From: Anaerolineales bacterium
GTDB taxonomy: Bacteria > Chloroflexota > Anaerolineae > Anaerolineales > UBA11858
Assembly (NCBI GenBank): GCA_021108255.1
Contig: JAIORG010000180.1
Location: forward strand, 1 to 47,224
Reading direction: 5' to 3'
Length of the DNA stretch: 47,224 nt
Shown here: piece after piece, positions 1 through 7,852 of the stretch
How positions within the stretch are numbered: position 1 is the stretch's first letter
Layout of the letters: every line of letters starts with the position of its first letter
The notes under the pieces: generated by a model
What the model saw: only the letters and a program-made list of their open reading frames with translations
What the model was told of the DNA's origin: nothing
The model's database searches: none
Made by a program: the position numbers and the translations under genes

Positions 1-1
1 T

Positions 2-943
2 ATTGTCGGTTTATTTGGGAATATAGCTGGCCCAGCCCACCAAGCCATGATCGCTGATGTGCTGCCGGAGGACAAACGGGCAGATGGTTTTGGGATCCTG
101 CGAGTGGCGGCAAACCTGGCTGTTGTTCTCGGACCCGCGATCGGTGGATTACTGGCAGCCAAAGGTTATACGTTGTTATTTATCATTGACGTCATCACCA
201 GCTTTATCACCGCTGTGATTATCTTCATCTTTGTTCCAGAAACCAAACCCGATGCAAAACCCGGAACCAGTGAAGAACAAAGACAAGAAGAAACTTTCCT
301 GGAAATTCTCGCTGGATATTTCAAAGTTGTCAAAGACCGGGTGTACATGGTCTTTATTTTAGGGTCCCTGCTGATGGCTCTGGCATATATGCAGATGAAC
401 ACCAGTTTGCCAGTCTTCTTAAGAGATGTACACGGGATTCCTGACCGGGGCTACGGCCTTCTGCTGAGCTTGAACGCAGGTATGGTAGTGCTGTTCCAAT
501 TCTGGATCACCAGGCGGGTCAAACGTTTCGCTCCCTTGAAAATTATGGGCTGGGGCATGGTCATCTACGCTGTTGGATTCTCAATGTATGGCTATGTTTC
601 AACCTTCTGGCTCTTTATCATCGCAATGGTAATCATCACCATTGCGGAAATGCTGGTCACCCCAACCGGTCAGGCAATTGTTGCCAAATTATCGCCGGAA
701 GATATGAGGGGAAGATACATGGCAGTATTTGGATTTAGCTGGACAATTCCCATGGCCATCGGCCCCCTGGCAGCTGGACTGATTATGGATAATTACAACC
801 CTAACTGGGTTTGGTATGCCTGCGGGATCATCTTGCTCTTATCTGCCAGTACCTTCGCCGGATTGCATCTAAAAGCCGCGGAACGGTTTGCGTCTGTTAA
901 TGGAGATGCCTCAACTCCGTCCCCGGAAGCTGCTTCCAGCTAA
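2..943 (+). CDS. MFS drug/metabolite exporter, C-terminal part (5' end outside window)
   Basis: Reading frame is open from base 2 and ends with TAA at 941-943, so this is the last ~313 residues of a 12-helix major facilitator protein; the N-terminal helices lie upstream of the window. An early segment, LGPAIGGLL, matches the helix-5 antiporter motif C (GPxxGG) typical of drug/H+ antiporters. Further hydrophobic helices follow, separated by a charged central loop (ETKPDAKPGTSEEQ). The tail is short, cytoplasmic and Ser/Pro-rich. This predicts proton-coupled efflux at the inner membrane, substrate unknown. The family call is firm; the substrate cannot be read. It is followed by the ileS leader, which has its own promoter, so the two are probably not cotranscribed. 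Confidence 0.85.
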   Translation: MVGLFGNIAGPAHQAMIADVLPEDKRADGFGILRVAANLAVVLGPAIGGLLAAKGYTLLFIIDVITSFITAVIIFIFVPETKPDAKPGTSEEQRQEETFLEILAGYFKVVKDRVYMVFILGSLLMALAYMQMNTSLPVFLRDVHGIPDRGYGLLLSLNAGMVVLFQFWITRRVKRFAPLKIMGWGMVIYAVGFSMYGYVSTFWLFIIAMVIITIAEMLVTPTGQAIVAKLSPEDMRGRYMAVFGFSWTIPMAIGPLAAGLIMDNYNPNWVWYACGIILLLSASTFAGLHLKAAERFASVNGDASTPSPEAASS

Positions 944-984
944 TCCTGTGGGACTGAATTCATCCATCAAAAAGTTCTCGACCG

Positions 985-1013
985 TTGACCGGCTTATTGG
1001 TTTATGGCATAAT
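985..1013 (+). promoter_or_regulatory. ileS promoter (-35 TTGACC, extended -10 TGG-CATAAT)
   Basis: TTGACC at 985-990 and CATAAT at 1008-1013 are separated by 17 bases. A TG dinucleotide one base before the -10 box makes it an extended -10. Transcription would begin near 1020, just before the T-box structures, which fits an mRNA leader of about 320 bases before ileS. Confidence 0.7.
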
Positions 1014-1019
1014 CAGCGC

Positions 1020-1330
1020 AACATATCAATAAAAGCAGAGATGAAAACGAGTAAGGCTGTCTGGATCTGCCAGCGAGCCCGGAAACGGTGGAAGCCGGGT
1101 CAGAAACGACAATCTGAAAATCCTTTCGGAGCTGAGAACTGAACCCCTTTGGCAATTAAGGGATCCGGGTTCACCCCCGTTACCAAGGTGCGAGGCTGAA
1201 TCGCAGGTTCGGCAATATCCGCCATAACTATCTGAGAGTCCTCGCTAAGTGCCCGCTAATCAGTGGGAATACGGGTGGTACCGCGTGAGTTGATACTCTC
1301 GTCCCGACAGGGATGAGAGTTTTTTTATTC
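1020..1330 (+). ncRNA. T-box riboswitch leader controlling ileS (Ile specifier)
   Basis: The invariant T-box sequence GGGTGGTACCGCG is present at 1273-1285; its TGGT would pair with the tRNA acceptor end. Stem I hallmarks are also visible: an AGCGAG segment (1072-1077), the stem CCCGG/CCGGG (1078-1082 / 1095-1099), and the GGTGGAAG bulge (1087-1094). The likely specifier is ATC at 1120-1122 within GAAAATCCTTTCGGAG, an isoleucine codon matching the downstream gene. The T-box family binds uncharged tRNA and switches between antiterminator and terminator; here uncharged tRNA-Ile would raise ileS transcription. The T-box core is certain; the exact specifier base positions are my reading of the loop. 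Confidence 0.95.
1295..1327 (+). terminator. T-box intrinsic terminator
   Basis: Hairpin ACTCTCGTCCC / GGGATGAGAGT with a GACA loop and one G-T pair, followed by a run of seven T. It overlaps the T-box sequence region in the usual way, so antiterminator and terminator are mutually exclusive folds. The ileS ribosome site AGGAGG follows at 1331-1336. Confidence 0.9.
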
Positions 1331-1340
1331 AGGAGGAAGG

Positions 1341-4300
1341 ATGGCTATCAAAAAAGCGCCCAATGAAGTCGATTTTATCCAGCTGGAGCATCAAACCCTT
1401 AAGTTTTGGGATGAGATTGATGCTTTTAACAGTTTAAGATCCCTTCGCAAAGGTAAACCGCCCTGGTCATTTATCGATGGTCCAATTACAGCCAATAACC
1501 CCATGGGAGTCCATCACGGCTGGGGACGAACCTATAAGGATCTTTTTAACCGTTACTGGGCTATGAATGGCCGCGAACTCCGCTATCAAAATGGATTTGA
1601 CTGCCAGGGATTATGGGTAGAAGTAGAAGTTGAAAAGGAAAAAGGGTTTAAATCCAAAAAGGATATTGAAGGTTACGGTCTAGCAAAATTTGTCCGGGAG
1701 TGCAAAGCCAGGGTTTTGCGATACGCCGCCGTACAGACGGAGCAATCCATCCGGTTGGGTTATTGGATGGACTGGAACCAGCCTGATTTTCTCCGGGATC
1801 TGGCGGACAAATTACTGGAAGATCCTCTGCAGGAAATCACAGTTCCCGGACCAAAAGGACCTGTGACTGATACAGTGGAGCGAATTGTCGGGCGATTGGG
1901 ACTCCAGGAGCTTGGGGGCAGCTACTTCACATTCTCCACTGAAAACAATTACATGATTTGGACTTTCCTGAAGAAAACCTGGGAGAAAGGCTGGCTGTAC
2001 CGGGGAGCAGACGTGATGCCCTGGTGCCCCCGCTGCGCAACAGCAATCAGCCAGCATGAAATTGTCACCGATGGCTATGCGGAGCTCACTCACCGCTCTG
2101 TAACACTGCGGTTCCCTCTTCGCGATCGGCCAAATGAATCCTTGCTGGTTTGGACCACAACCCCCTGGACTTTAACCTCGAATGTTGCGGCTGCAGTCGG
2201 GCCTGAACTTACTTACTTGAAAGCCCAGGTAACCCTGCCTGGGACAGATGGAGAGAATCACATTGTTTACCTCTCTAAAGGAACTGCGTCTATTCTCCGG
2301 GGCGAGTACAAAATCCTGGGTGAAATTAAAGGGGCAGAGATGGAAGGGTGGACCTATGATGGTCCTTTCGATGATCTACCAGCAGCACAGTCCTCCGGCG
2401 GTGTCACTGAACTAAAAGAGCTTCAGGAAGGCATAGAGAAAAGCGCCGTTGAGTCTCATCAGGTGATTCTGTGGGAGGAAGTAGGAGAAGAAGAAGGTAC
2501 AGGGATCGTCCATATAGCGCCAGGGTGCGGAGCGGAAGACTTCCAGCTCTCGTTTGAATATTCCCTGCCGCGGATTGCTCCCTTGACTGAGGAAGGATAT
2601 TTTATCGACGGCTTTGACTGGATCACAGGCAAACACGTTTCAGAAGTGACGGATGAAATTTTTGAGAACCTGGAAGAAAAGGGGGTTCTTTACCATGTAG
2701 AACCCTACACTCACCGCTACCCCACCTGTTGGCGCTGTAAAACCGAACTCGTTTTCCGCCTGGTAGATGAATGGTTCATCAGCATGGGAGAGAACTACGA
2801 GAAAGACCGGGAAAAGCTCACAGCAGAAGAGAAGGAGTCCAGCCTGCGCTATCAGATCATGGATGTGGTGGATCAAATCCGCTGGATCCCTGATTTTGGT
2901 CACGCCCGCGAATTGGATTGGCTTCGAAATATGCATGACTGGATGATTTCCAAAAAACGCTACTGGGGGTTAGCCTTGCCGATCTGGGTATGCGAGGATT
3001 GTGAGCATTTCCACGTGATTGGCAATGAAGAAGAATTGGAAGAAAGAGCCATCGAGGGATTTGACGCCCTCAAAGGGCATACACCTCACCGCCCATTTAT
3101 TGATGGGGTAGTGTTGGCCTGTGACAAATGTGGTGGAAAGATGACTCGCATTCCCGATGTGGGCAACCCCTGGCTGGATGCGGGCATTGTGCCGTTTTCA
3201 ACCTTGAGTTTCCGGACTGATCCAGAATTCTGGGAGAAGTGGTACCCCGCTCACTGGATCAGCGAATCATTTCCGGGACAATTCAGGAACTGGTTCTACA
3301 GTTTGCTTGCCATGGGAACCGTACTGGACAACTCACCTCCTTTCCTGGAGAATTTCAGCTACGCCAGCCTGCATGCAGAAGATGGCCGGGAAATGCATAA
3401 ATCCTCGGGAAATTCAATAGAGTTCAACGAAGCTGCGGATAAAATGGGCGTGGATGTTATGCGCTGGCTGTACAGCGCGCATAAACCAGAAAACAACCTG
3501 TTATTTGGTTACCATCGCGCAGAGGAGACTCGCCGCCGGTTCATCATTCCATTCTGGAATGTCTATTCCTTTTTTACTACCTATGCTGAAATTGATGGTT
3601 GGTCCCCCGGATTAAAGGATTTTGACCCGGATTATCCTGAAGGACCTACACCAAAAACCCAAAATCCGCTGGACCGCTGGATCCTGGGCCGTTTAAACCA
3701 GACAGTAGAACAGGTCACATCAGATATGGAAAACTCAAACGCGTTTAATGCTACCCTGGGATTTGAGTCCCTCCTGGATGATCTGAGCAATTGGTATGTC
3801 CGCCGTTCCCGGAGGCGATATTGGAAAACCGAGACGGATCAGGATAAAAACACTGCCTACGAAACGCTCTGGCACGTCCTGGTAAAGATGATCCGCTCGC
3901 TGGCTCCAGTGATTCCTTTCCTTACCGAGCAAATTTACCAGAACCTTGTCAGGTCAGTATACCCGGATGCCCACCAGAGTATCCACCATACACTCTGGCC
4001 TGAAGTAGATAAAAATGCCATCGATCAAAAGTTGATCAATCAAATGAAATTAGCCCGGGAAACCGCCAGCCAGGGACTAAGCGCCCGGAGCAATGTAGGG
4101 ATCAAAGTCCGGCAGCCCCTTGCTCAGGTGCTTGTTCACGTCAAAGAAGGTCGAGCAGAACTTGACGAAGAACTGATCGAAATCGTTCAGGACGAGCTAA
4201 ATGTTAAAGACCTCTCATTTGTTCAGGATGCAAAATCCCTTCTGGCCTATAAAGTGCTTCCTGATAATCGTGCTCTGGGGCCAAAGTACGGGGCGGATTT

Positions 4301-4778
4301 CCCGAAAGTTCAAGCTGCTTTATCTGAACAGGATCCGGATGAGATTGTCAACCTGGTGAATGAAGGCAAAAACATACCCCTGGAACTGGAGGGTAAACAA
4401 ATCCTGCTCACAGCAGAAGAAGTTCTTATCCGCACTGAAGCAGCCGAAGGTTTATCCACGGTGGACAGCAAATTACTTACTGTTGCCATTGACACTGAAA
4501 TCAGTGCAGAATTACGGGATGAAGGACTCGCGCGGGAAATCATCCGCCGCATCCAGGACTTCCGAAAACAAGCGGATTTTGATATTTCTGACCGGATTTC
4601 CCTGGTTTACCAGGCTACGCCAACCCTTCAAAATGCTATCGAAACCCATCGAGACTACATCATGGAGGAGACTCTTACCTTAGAAATGAGTGAAGGTGAC
4701 CCCGAAAAAGGCATGTTCAGCGGTAGCGCCAGCTTTGAAGATGAAGAAGCGACATTGGGATTAAAAGTTGTTGAATAA
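1341..4778 (+). CDS. ileS: Isoleucyl-tRNA synthetase
   Basis: Charges tRNA-Ile in the cytoplasm. At 1145 residues it has the expected class Ia layout. The HIGH region is the variant GVHHGWGR near residues 57-63. CP1 editing segments follow (VWTTTPWTLTSN, then GTGIVHIAPGCGAEDF). Cys pairs CPRC, CWRC, CEDC and CDKC suggest zinc sites. The KMSKS loop reads MHKSSGN around residue 687, a variant with no Met between Lys and Ser. The anticodon-binding helical bundle and a C-terminal extension complete the protein. ATG at 1341 has AGGAGGAAGG immediately upstream. The T-box leader with an Ile specifier independently supports Ile over Val specificity. The HHGW and KSSGN variants resemble the divergent long IleRS of Actinobacteria/Chloroflexi and may matter for mupirocin sensitivity, which is inference. 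Confidence 0.97.
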   Translation: MAIKKAPNEVDFIQLEHQTLKFWDEIDAFNSLRSLRKGKPPWSFIDGPITANNPMGVHHGWGRTYKDLFNRYWAMNGRELRYQNGFDCQGLWVEVEVEKEKGFKSKKDIEGYGLAKFVRECKARVLRYAAVQTEQSIRLGYWMDWNQPDFLRDLADKLLEDPLQEITVPGPKGPVTDTVERIVGRLGLQELGGSYFTFSTENNYMIWTFLKKTWEKGWLYRGADVMPWCPRCATAISQHEIVTDGYAELTHRSVTLRFPLRDRPNESLLVWTTTPWTLTSNVAAAVGPELTYLKAQVTLPGTDGENHIVYLSKGTASILRGEYKILGEIKGAEMEGWTYDGPFDDLPAAQSSGGVTELKELQEGIEKSAVESHQVILWEEVGEEEGTGIVHIAPGCGAEDFQLSFEYSLPRIAPLTEEGYFIDGFDWITGKHVSEVTDEIFENLEEKGVLYHVEPYTHRYPTCWRCKTELVFRLVDEWFISMGENYEKDREKLTAEEKESSLRYQIMDVVDQIRWIPDFGHARELDWLRNMHDWMISKKRYWGLALPIWVCEDCEHFHVIGNEEELEERAIEGFDALKGHTPHRPFIDGVVLACDKCGGKMTRIPDVGNPWLDAGIVPFSTLSFRTDPEFWEKWYPAHWISESFPGQFRNWFYSLLAMGTVLDNSPPFLENFSYASLHAEDGREMHKSSGNSIEFNEAADKMGVDVMRWLYSAHKPENNLLFGYHRAEETRRRFIIPFWNVYSFFTTYAEIDGWSPGLKDFDPDYPEGPTPKTQNPLDRWILGRLNQTVEQVTSDMENSNAFNATLGFESLLDDLSNWYVRRSRRRYWKTETDQDKNTAYETLWHVLVKMIRSLAPVIPFLTEQIYQNLVRSVYPDAHQSIHHTLWPEVDKNAIDQKLINQMKLARETASQGLSARSNVGIKVRQPLAQVLVHVKEGRAELDEELIEIVQDELNVKDLSFVQDAKSLLAYKVLPDNRALGPKYGADFPKVQAALSEQDPDEIVNLVNEGKNIPLELEGKQILLTAEEVLIRTEAAEGLSTVDSKLLTVAIDTEISAELRDEGLAREIIRRIQDFRKQADFDISDRISLVYQATPTLQNAIETHRDYIMEETLTLEMSEGDPEKGMFSGSASFEDEEATLGLKVVE

Positions 4779-4790
4779 TATCATCATTTC

Positions 4791-4829
4791 AGGATGCGGG
4801 TCCCTTTCTGAAATCCGCATCCTATTAAT
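4791..4829 (+). terminator. Hairpin after ileS, probable terminator
   Basis: Perfect 9-bp stem AGGATGCGG (4791-4799) / CCGCATCCT (4815-4823) with a 15-base loop, followed by ATTAATATTT, a weak U tract. It starts 12 bases after the ileS stop and ends just before the tyrS leader promoter, so it would insulate the two synthetase genes. Confidence 0.6.
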
Positions 4830-4832
4830 ATT

Positions 4833-4841
4833 TGATATAAT
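4833..4841 (+). promoter_or_regulatory. tyrS leader promoter, extended -10 TGA-TATAAT
   Basis: Perfect TATAAT at 4836-4841 preceded by TG plus one base (4833-4835). No good -35 hexamer is visible, as expected for an extended -10 promoter. The predicted transcription start, 6-8 bases downstream, falls on or next to the ATG at 4849. Confidence 0.7.
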
Positions 4842-4848
4842 CAATCCT

Positions 4849-4899
4849 ATGACCCTGAAAAATAATCACAATCAGGTCCTGGACTATTATAGACTCTAG
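4849..4899 (+). CDS. tyrS leader peptide with tandem Tyr codons (16 aa)
   Basis: An ATG seven bases after a perfect -10 box opens a short frame encoding MTLKNNHNQVLDYYRL and stopping at TAG 4897-4899. The two adjacent TAT codons (4885-4890) lie near the end of the peptide, the arrangement seen in classical attenuation leader peptides, and the next gene is tyrosyl-tRNA synthetase. With the promoter so close, the mRNA would start at the ATG, so the peptide would be translated without a Shine-Dalgarno. Hairpins follow at once (4898-4932 and 4935-4966). Inference: ribosome stalling on Tyr codons when charged tRNA-Tyr is scarce changes folding of the downstream hairpins and raises tyrS expression. 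It is too short to be judged by coding statistics. Confidence 0.6.
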   Translation: MTLKNNHNQVLDYYRL

Positions 4900-4932
4900 A
4901 AGCGCTGACCCATAAAACAGATCAGTGCTTCT
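4898..4932 (+). promoter_or_regulatory. Hairpin overlapping the leader-peptide stop codon
   Basis: 11-bp stem AGAAGCGCTGA (4898-4908) / TCAGTGCTTCT (4922-4932) with one G-T pair and a 13-base loop. Its 5' arm starts inside the stop codon, so a ribosome terminating there would block it, whereas a ribosome stalled on the Tyr codons would block it less. It stops two bases before the terminator-like hairpin. A smaller upstream fold, GACCCTGA / TCAGGTC (4851-4878), lies within the peptide coding region. Confidence 0.6.
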
Positions 4933-4934
4933 CC

Positions 4935-4967
4935 ACACGCCCTCCCTAACGGGGGCGTGTTATTATG
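4935..4967 (+). terminator. Attenuator-like terminator hairpin before tyrS
   Basis: 10-bp GC-rich stem ACACGCCCTC (4935-4944) / GGGGGCGTGT (4951-4960), loop CCTAAC, followed by TATTATG, a modest U-rich tail. It lies 30 bases upstream of the tyrS start and downstream of the leader peptide, the position of an attenuator. No strong alternative antiterminator pairing could be found by eye, so the switching mechanism is unresolved. Confidence 0.6.
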
Positions 4968-4996
4968 TAAAGACCAGGAATAAATGGGAGAAAATC

Positions 4997-6226
4997 ATGG
5001 CAAGCAACAGAAAAATGACCATCGATGAACAAGTAGATTACTTAATACAAGGCGCTGATTATGGTGACGAGAGGCTCAAGGGGGCCATGGCTACAGAATT
5101 AAAGGAACGGCTGCTGGAAGCTGAAAAAGAAAATCGTCCACTTCGGGTTTATTGCGGGTATGACCCCACCGCGCCTGATCTGCATCTCGGCCATACCGTA
5201 ACCATGAGAAAGTTAAGCCAATTCCAGGAACTAGGGCACGAAGTAATTTTCCTGATAGGCGATTTCACATCGCTGATAGGTGATCCTTCCGACAAGGACA
5301 ATCTGAGACCTCGCCTGTCCCCTGAGCAGGTTGCCCACAATGGAATGACCTATGCTGAACAAAGCTTCAAAATACTGGATCCTGAAAAAACCGTTATCCG
5401 CCACAACGCAGAATGGTTATCAAAACTGACCTTTGAAGACCTGATCCACTTAAGCTCAAATTTCACCGTGGGACAATTTCTGACCAGGGATAACTTCGCC
5501 AAACGATTTCAAAAGAACGAAGCCATTTACCTGCACGAATTTTATTATGCCCTCATGCAGGGATATGACGCCTATACCCTGGACGCAGATGTCCAGGTAG
5601 GGGGCAGTGATCAATTATTTAACATAATCACCGCTTCCAGGAAGTTGATGACATCTCTGGGGAAGAAACCCAATATTGGGATTATCATGTCTATTTTGCC
5701 TGGAACAGACGGTGAAATCAGGATGAGCAAGTCTTTAGGCAACCATATTGCCATCACCGGCGATCCCAAAGATATGTATGGAAAAATAATGAGCATCCCT
5801 GATAAAGCAATGGGGATTTACGCCCGACTGGTGACCCGGTGGACACCTAACGAAATTTTTGAGCTGGAGTCCCGCCTGTCCCAAGGAGACCTGCATCCTA
5901 AAGAAGCGAAGATGAGCCTTGCCCGGGAAATCGTATCGATTTACAACGGCCAGCCTGCAGCTGAGGAAGCGGAAGCTGAATTTGTCCGGGTATTCCAGGA
6001 GCAAGGCCAGCCGGAAACAATGGCAGACTACAAATTGCAATCCGGTCAAACTGTCCTGGATGTCCTGGAGAAAAGCGGACTAACAGATAGCCGAAGTCAA
6101 GCCAAGCGCTTGATCCAGCAAAACGCTGTTCGCTTGGATGAAAAGAAGTTGGATAATCCTCATGCTGAATTTCCAGGCAAGGGTGTTCTGCAAGTTGGCA
6201 AGCGACGCTTCATCAGGATAGTCTAA
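4997..6226 (+). CDS. tyrS: Tyrosyl-tRNA synthetase
   Basis: Charges tRNA-Tyr. The 409-residue protein has the class Ic signature HLGH at residues 63-66 (within DPTAPDLHLGH), the tyrosine-pocket segment VQVGGSDQLFN, and the KMSKS loop RMSKSLGN near 242-249. A C-terminal S4-like RNA-binding domain follows (SRSQAKRLIQQNAV, then VQVGKRRFIRI). The frame is open further upstream to 4925, but ATG 4997 is chosen because GGGAG lies at 4986-4990 and the protein then begins like the family. Starting at 4925 would place the start inside the leader hairpins. Expression is probably set by the leader peptide and hairpins upstream. No partner gene follows; the next gene is convergent. Confidence 0.97.
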   Translation: MASNRKMTIDEQVDYLIQGADYGDERLKGAMATELKERLLEAEKENRPLRVYCGYDPTAPDLHLGHTVTMRKLSQFQELGHEVIFLIGDFTSLIGDPSDKDNLRPRLSPEQVAHNGMTYAEQSFKILDPEKTVIRHNAEWLSKLTFEDLIHLSSNFTVGQFLTRDNFAKRFQKNEAIYLHEFYYALMQGYDAYTLDADVQVGGSDQLFNIITASRKLMTSLGKKPNIGIIMSILPGTDGEIRMSKSLGNHIAITGDPKDMYGKIMSIPDKAMGIYARLVTRWTPNEIFELESRLSQGDLHPKEAKMSLAREIVSIYNGQPAAEEAEAEFVRVFQEQGQPETMADYKLQSGQTVLDVLEKSGLTDSRSQAKRLIQQNAVRLDEKKLDNPHAEFPGKGVLQVGKRRFIRIV

Positions 6227-6339
6227 CTAAGACATCACTCATCCAGGCATACTTTAGATAATCATCCGGGCTTCCTCGTCTGAATATCCCACCTGAACGC
6301 TTTGTTTAATAGCAGAGGAAAGGTAACCTGATTAGCAAT

Positions 6340-7704
6340 TCAAAGGGAAGGAACTGGTTTCTCTGCCTGCTGCCGAGCACTCTGTTCATCCACTTGCAGA
6401 AGAATAAATAACCCTACTACCAGGAATAATATCACCGGCAAAATCGCCACCCTTTGTCCCAACTGTTCTGCAAACGGCGCACCGCCTTCCAGCAGCCTGA
6501 ACCACAGAAATGAAGCATTCTCGCCCTGAGCTTCAAAGTAAACTGCCGCTCCAGCAGCCACAAAACCATAGATGGTCGGACCGATAAAAGATGATGTCCT
6601 TCCCGCAACAGCAAAGAAACCATAGAATTCTGCACTGCGTCCAGGGGGGCTCAAGGCACCTACCATGGCTCTGCTCACCGCCTGAACTGAAGACAAAGCC
6701 AATCCCGCAACACCCCCTATGATATAAAACCCAATCACTGTTTCAACAACAAACAAACCTACAATTGCTCCGATCATAAGCAGTAAAAAGACAACCAGGG
6801 AAACCTTCCCGCTTCTCTTGTCTGCAATCCAGCCTGAGACATACGCTCCGATCACACTGGTAAACTGGATCAGGATCATAAAAATAATGATCTGCTGCTG
6901 TTCGAGGCCGAACATTACTGCCCCGAAAATAGCTGCAAAATTTATTGCCATTAATATTCCGTCATTGTAGATCAGGAAAGCTATTATATATCTCACAAAT
7001 TCCTTGTGATCCCGGACGGATTGAACAGTATTCCGGAGCTTCTTGTACGCTATAGAAAACACATTTTCGCCGGGGAGGAGTTTTTTATCTCCGCCTTTTT
7101 CCTGAAACCACAAGAAGAGTGGAATTGCGAAAACCGCAAAATACACAGCTGTGATTACCAGTGAAAATCGGACAATCCAGGTTCCTTCAATGAATGTAAC
7201 CAGGGCTAAAACAATCAACAGACAAACAATCCCACCCATTAAACCAATCGCCCAGCCGTTACCAGATACCTGTCCCATTTCATCCCGTTCAGCAACTTCA
7301 GGGAGTAAAGAGTTGTAAAAGACCTGCCCGCCTCGGTAACCAATCTCAGCAAAAATAAACAAAACCATACCCAACAGAATGTCGCCTTTCTGAACAAAAA
7401 ATAACAACGCTGTAGATACGACTGATAAAGCTGTAAAATAGATTAAGAAGCGTTTCTTCTGACCGGTATAATCGGCAATAACTCCAAGTACCGGGGAGAT
7501 CACAGCAACAACCAGCATCGCTATTCCTACAGACAAACCCCATAACCGTGATCCCTCTGCGCCCCCTACAACATGGCCTTTAAAGTAAGCTGCGTAGATC
7601 GCCAGGATCACTACAGCTGCGTAAGCAGAATTACCAACATCAAACAGATACCAGAGCCAGCGCTTTCTTTTATTCAATTTTTCTTCTGTAAATGAGAAAT
7701 GCAT
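6340..7704 (-). CDS. UMF1-type major facilitator (Atg22-like) transporter
   Basis: A 454-residue, ~12-helix membrane protein. The N terminus WLWYLFDVGNSAYAAVV and the segment GYRGGQVFYNSLLPEVA are characteristic of the UMF1/Atg22-like MFS family, whose yeast member exports amino acids from the vacuole; bacterial substrates are unknown. ATG at 7704 is preferred over the GTG nine bases upstream because GGGAG (7717-7713) then sits 8 bases from the start. It follows the fumarase gene on the same strand, but a terminator separates them. The gene is convergent with tyrS; 6227-6339 shows no obvious structure. Confidence 0.8.
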   Translation of the reverse strand: MHFSFTEEKLNKRKRWLWYLFDVGNSAYAAVVILAIYAAYFKGHVVGGAEGSRLWGLSVGIAMLVVAVISPVLGVIADYTGQKKRFLIYFTALSVVSTALLFFVQKGDILLGMVLFIFAEIGYRGGQVFYNSLLPEVAERDEMGQVSGNGWAIGLMGGIVCLLIVLALVTFIEGTWIVRFSLVITAVYFAVFAIPLFLWFQEKGGDKKLLPGENVFSIAYKKLRNTVQSVRDHKEFVRYIIAFLIYNDGILMAINFAAIFGAVMFGLEQQQIIIFMILIQFTSVIGAYVSGWIADKRSGKVSLVVFLLLMIGAIVGLFVVETVIGFYIIGGVAGLALSSVQAVSRAMVGALSPPGRSAEFYGFFAVAGRTSSFIGPTIYGFVAAGAAVYFEAQGENASFLWFRLLEGGAPFAEQLGQRVAILPVILFLVVGLFILLQVDEQSARQQAEKPVPSL

Positions 7705-7791
7705 TAAAATCACTCCCTGGGATAAAGTTCCAGCTTTGCCATTGTATGATTTAACCCCCTCTACTGTTGCCGGATACGACCTGATCCGGAC

Positions 7792-7827
7792 AAAAAAATA
7801 CCGGACAGAAAACTGGTTCCTGTCCGG
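7792..7827 (-). terminator. Terminator of the fumarase alpha gene
   Basis: On the minus strand an 8-bp stem CCGGACAG / CTGTCCGG is followed by TATTTTTTTG. It lies 26 bases after the end of the fumarase coding region. Confidence 0.85.
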
Positions 7828-7852
7828 TTTATTAACTTTCCTCTGGAGAGAT

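Noticed and set aside
888-1142. 84-residue frame on the plus strand
   Set aside because: It begins inside the MFS gene and runs through the ileS promoter and T-box stem I; composition is random and no ribosome site is present.
1141-1290. tRNA-like folds
   Set aside because: The GGTTC-like bases belong to the T-box structures; no complete cloverleaf with acceptor stem was seen.
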